A DNA stretch of 61,430 nt from Gordoniibacillus chartarius (GTDB lineage Bacteria; Bacillota; Bacilli; Paenibacillales; NBRC-103111), in contig NZ_JBHLWN010000043.1 in NCBI RefSeq assembly GCF_042432825.1, positions 1-61,430 on the forward strand, written 5' to 3'. Each line of letters opens with the position of its first letter. The first letter of the stretch is position 1. Below, in pieces: positions 60,053-61,430 of the stretch. Under the pieces are notes generated by a model. That model worked only from the letters and a program-made list of their open reading frames with translations. It searched no databases and was not told the DNA's origin. Made by a program: the position numbers and the translations under genes.

Positions 60053-61430
60053 GGCCGGGGGCAGCGGCGGTGCAACAAAGCCCGAATGGGCGTTGTAGCG
60101 GCTGGCCCGGGGGCAGCGGCGGTGCAACAAAGCCCGAATGGGCGTTGTAGCGGCTGGCCCGGGGGCAGCGGCGGTGCAACAAAGCCCGAATGGGCGTTGT
60201 TGCGGCTGGCCCTAGGGCAGCGGCGGTGCAACAAAGCCCGAATGGGCGTTGTAGCGGCTGGCCCGGGGGCAGCGGCGGTGCAACAAGGCCCGAATGGGCG
60301 TTGTAGCGGCTGGCCCGGGGGCAGCAGTGGTGCAACAAGGCCCGAATGGGCGTTGTAGCGGCTGGCCCTAGGGCAGCGGCGGAGCAACAAAGCCCGAATG
60401 GGCGTTGTAGCGGCTGGCCCGGGGGCAGCAGTGGTGCAACAAGGCCCGAATGGGCGTTGTATCGGCTGGCCCTAGGGCAGCGGCGGAGCAACAAAGCCCG
60501 AATGGGCGTTGTAGCGGCTGGCCCGGGGGCAGCAGCGGTGCAACAAAGCCCGAATGGGCGTTGTAGCGGCTGGCCCTAGGGCAGCGGCGGTGCAACAAAG
60601 CCCGAATGGGCGTTGTAGCGGCTGGCCCGAGGGCAGCGACGGTGCAACAAAGCCCGAATGGGCGTTGTAGCGGCTGGCCCTAGGGCAGCAGTGGAGCAAC
60701 AAGGCCCGAATGGGCGTTGTAGCGGCTGGCCCGAGGGCAGCGGCGGAGCAACAAGGCCCGAATGGGCGTTGTAGCGGCTGGCCCGAGGGCAGCGGCGGTG
60801 CACCAAAGCCCAAATGGGCGTTGTTGCGGCTGGCCCGAGGGCAGCGGCGGTGCAACAAAGCCCAAATGGGCGTTGTAGCGGCTGGCCCGAGGGCAGCGGC
60901 GGTGCAACAAAGCCCGAATGGGCGTTGTTGCGGCTGGCCCGAGGCAGCGGCGGTGCAACAAGGCCCGAATGGGCGTTGTAGCGGCTGGCCCGAGGGCAGC
61001 GGCGGAGCAACAAGGCCAAAATGGGCGTTGATGCGGCTGGCCCGAGGGCAGCAGCGGTGCAACAAGGCCCGAATGGGCGTTGTAGCGGCTGGCCCTAGGC
61101 AGCAGCGGTGCAACAAGGCCCGAATGGGCGTTGTAGCGGCTGGCCAAAGGGCAGCGGCGGAGCAACAAGGCCCGAATGGGCGTTGTAGCGGCTGGCCCGG
61201 TGGCAGCAGTGGAGCAACAAGGCCCGAATGGGCGTTGTAGCGGCTGGCCCGAGGGCAGCGGCGGAGCAACAAGGCCCGAATGGGCGTTGTAGCGGCTGGC
61301 CCGAGGGCAGCGGCGGTGCAACAAAGCCCAAATGGGCGTTGTTGCGGCTGGCCCAGGGGCAGCGGCGGTGCAACAAGGCCCGAATGGGCGTTGTAGCGGC
61401 TGGCCCGAGGGCAGCGGCGGAGCAACAAGG
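60053..61430. repeat. 52-bp tandem repeat array (26+ copies, continues past the window)
   Basis: The period is 52 bases (a few units are 51). I count 26 copies of the GGGCGTTG core and the start of a 27th. Each unit can form two hairpins: CAAC/GTTG outer and GCCC/GGGC inner arms around a GAAT or AAAT loop, then GCTG..CCC with GGG..CAGC around a two-base loop that varies (GG, TA, GA). Arms are well kept; loop and spacer positions vary. The non-multiple-of-three period and single-base indels rule out a conserved protein. No unique spacers, so it is not a CRISPR. Confidence 0.95.

Noticed and set aside
60053..61430. Long open frames through the 52-bp array on both strands (up to 318 residues)
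   Set aside because: The period is 52 bases, so each frame cycles through all three phases, and single-base indels occur. The frames are open only because the unit lacks stops. Not genes.
60053..61430. CRISPR array
   Set aside because: Units are contiguous near-identical 52-mers with no unique spacers and no cas genes nearby.

Overview
The window looks like a chromosomal stretch from a Paenibacillus-like Gram-positive bacterium (Firmicutes, Paenibacillaceae). Pointers are AGGAGG-type ribosome sites, a YesM/YesN-style sensor kinase and AraC-type response regulator, many lipoprotein-type sugar ABC importers without their own ATPase gene, sigma-A promoters, three perfect CcpA cre sites and a LutABC operon. 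No tRNA, rRNA, phage, insertion sequence or CRISPR was seen. The genus is an inference.

Layout. 1-8.8 kb: 3' part of a sensor kinase with its response regulator, then a run of small accessory genes (two GNAT acetyltransferases, a large ATPase/LuxR regulator, a metallo-beta-lactamase-fold hydrolase, a HAD phosphatase, two membrane proteins). 8.9-12 kb: lutABC for L-lactate oxidation, with its own promoter and terminators. 12-19.5 kb: a sulfate-ester module with a P-loop kinase, a formylglycine-generating enzyme, LacI regulator, sugar ABC importer and type I sulfatase. 19.6-25.5 kb: a second importer operon headed by an argininosuccinate-lyase-like enzyme and an amidohydrolase. 25.5-38.8 kb: lipoate ligase, an AraC relic, a third importer operon on the minus strand, a nucleotidyltransferase-fold protein, a chemoreceptor, a LysR/ilvE pair, and a LacI regulator with L-fucose isomerase. 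39-59.6 kb: a polysaccharide-utilisation cluster, diverging around 45.1 kb, with predicted GH78 rhamnosidase, GH29 and GH95 fucosidases, two sialidase-fold proteins, several unassigned glycosidases, an SGNH esterase, a DapA-family aldolase and an AraC regulator. 59.6-61.4 kb: degenerate dispersed repeats, then a 52-bp tandem repeat array running off the window.

Together the genes suggest a scavenger of complex plant or algal glycans rich in L-fucose and L-rhamnose, possibly sulfated and acetylated. Glycosidases, esterase and sulfatase would trim oligosaccharides, ATPase-less importers (presumably sharing a common MsmX-like ATPase elsewhere) take them up, and FucI starts L-fucose catabolism. 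Catabolite repression through cre sites is likely at lacI, fucI and the third importer.

The most novel-looking signal is a pair of homologous leader RNAs (about 13.70 and 19.71 kb). Each sits behind a TTGACG-N17 promoter, has a compensatory-changed stem, a conserved ACYGGYYAACYGGAGAC block, and an intrinsic terminator that begins inside that block. They precede two different sugar importer operons and look like a shared attenuator of a family I do not recognise.
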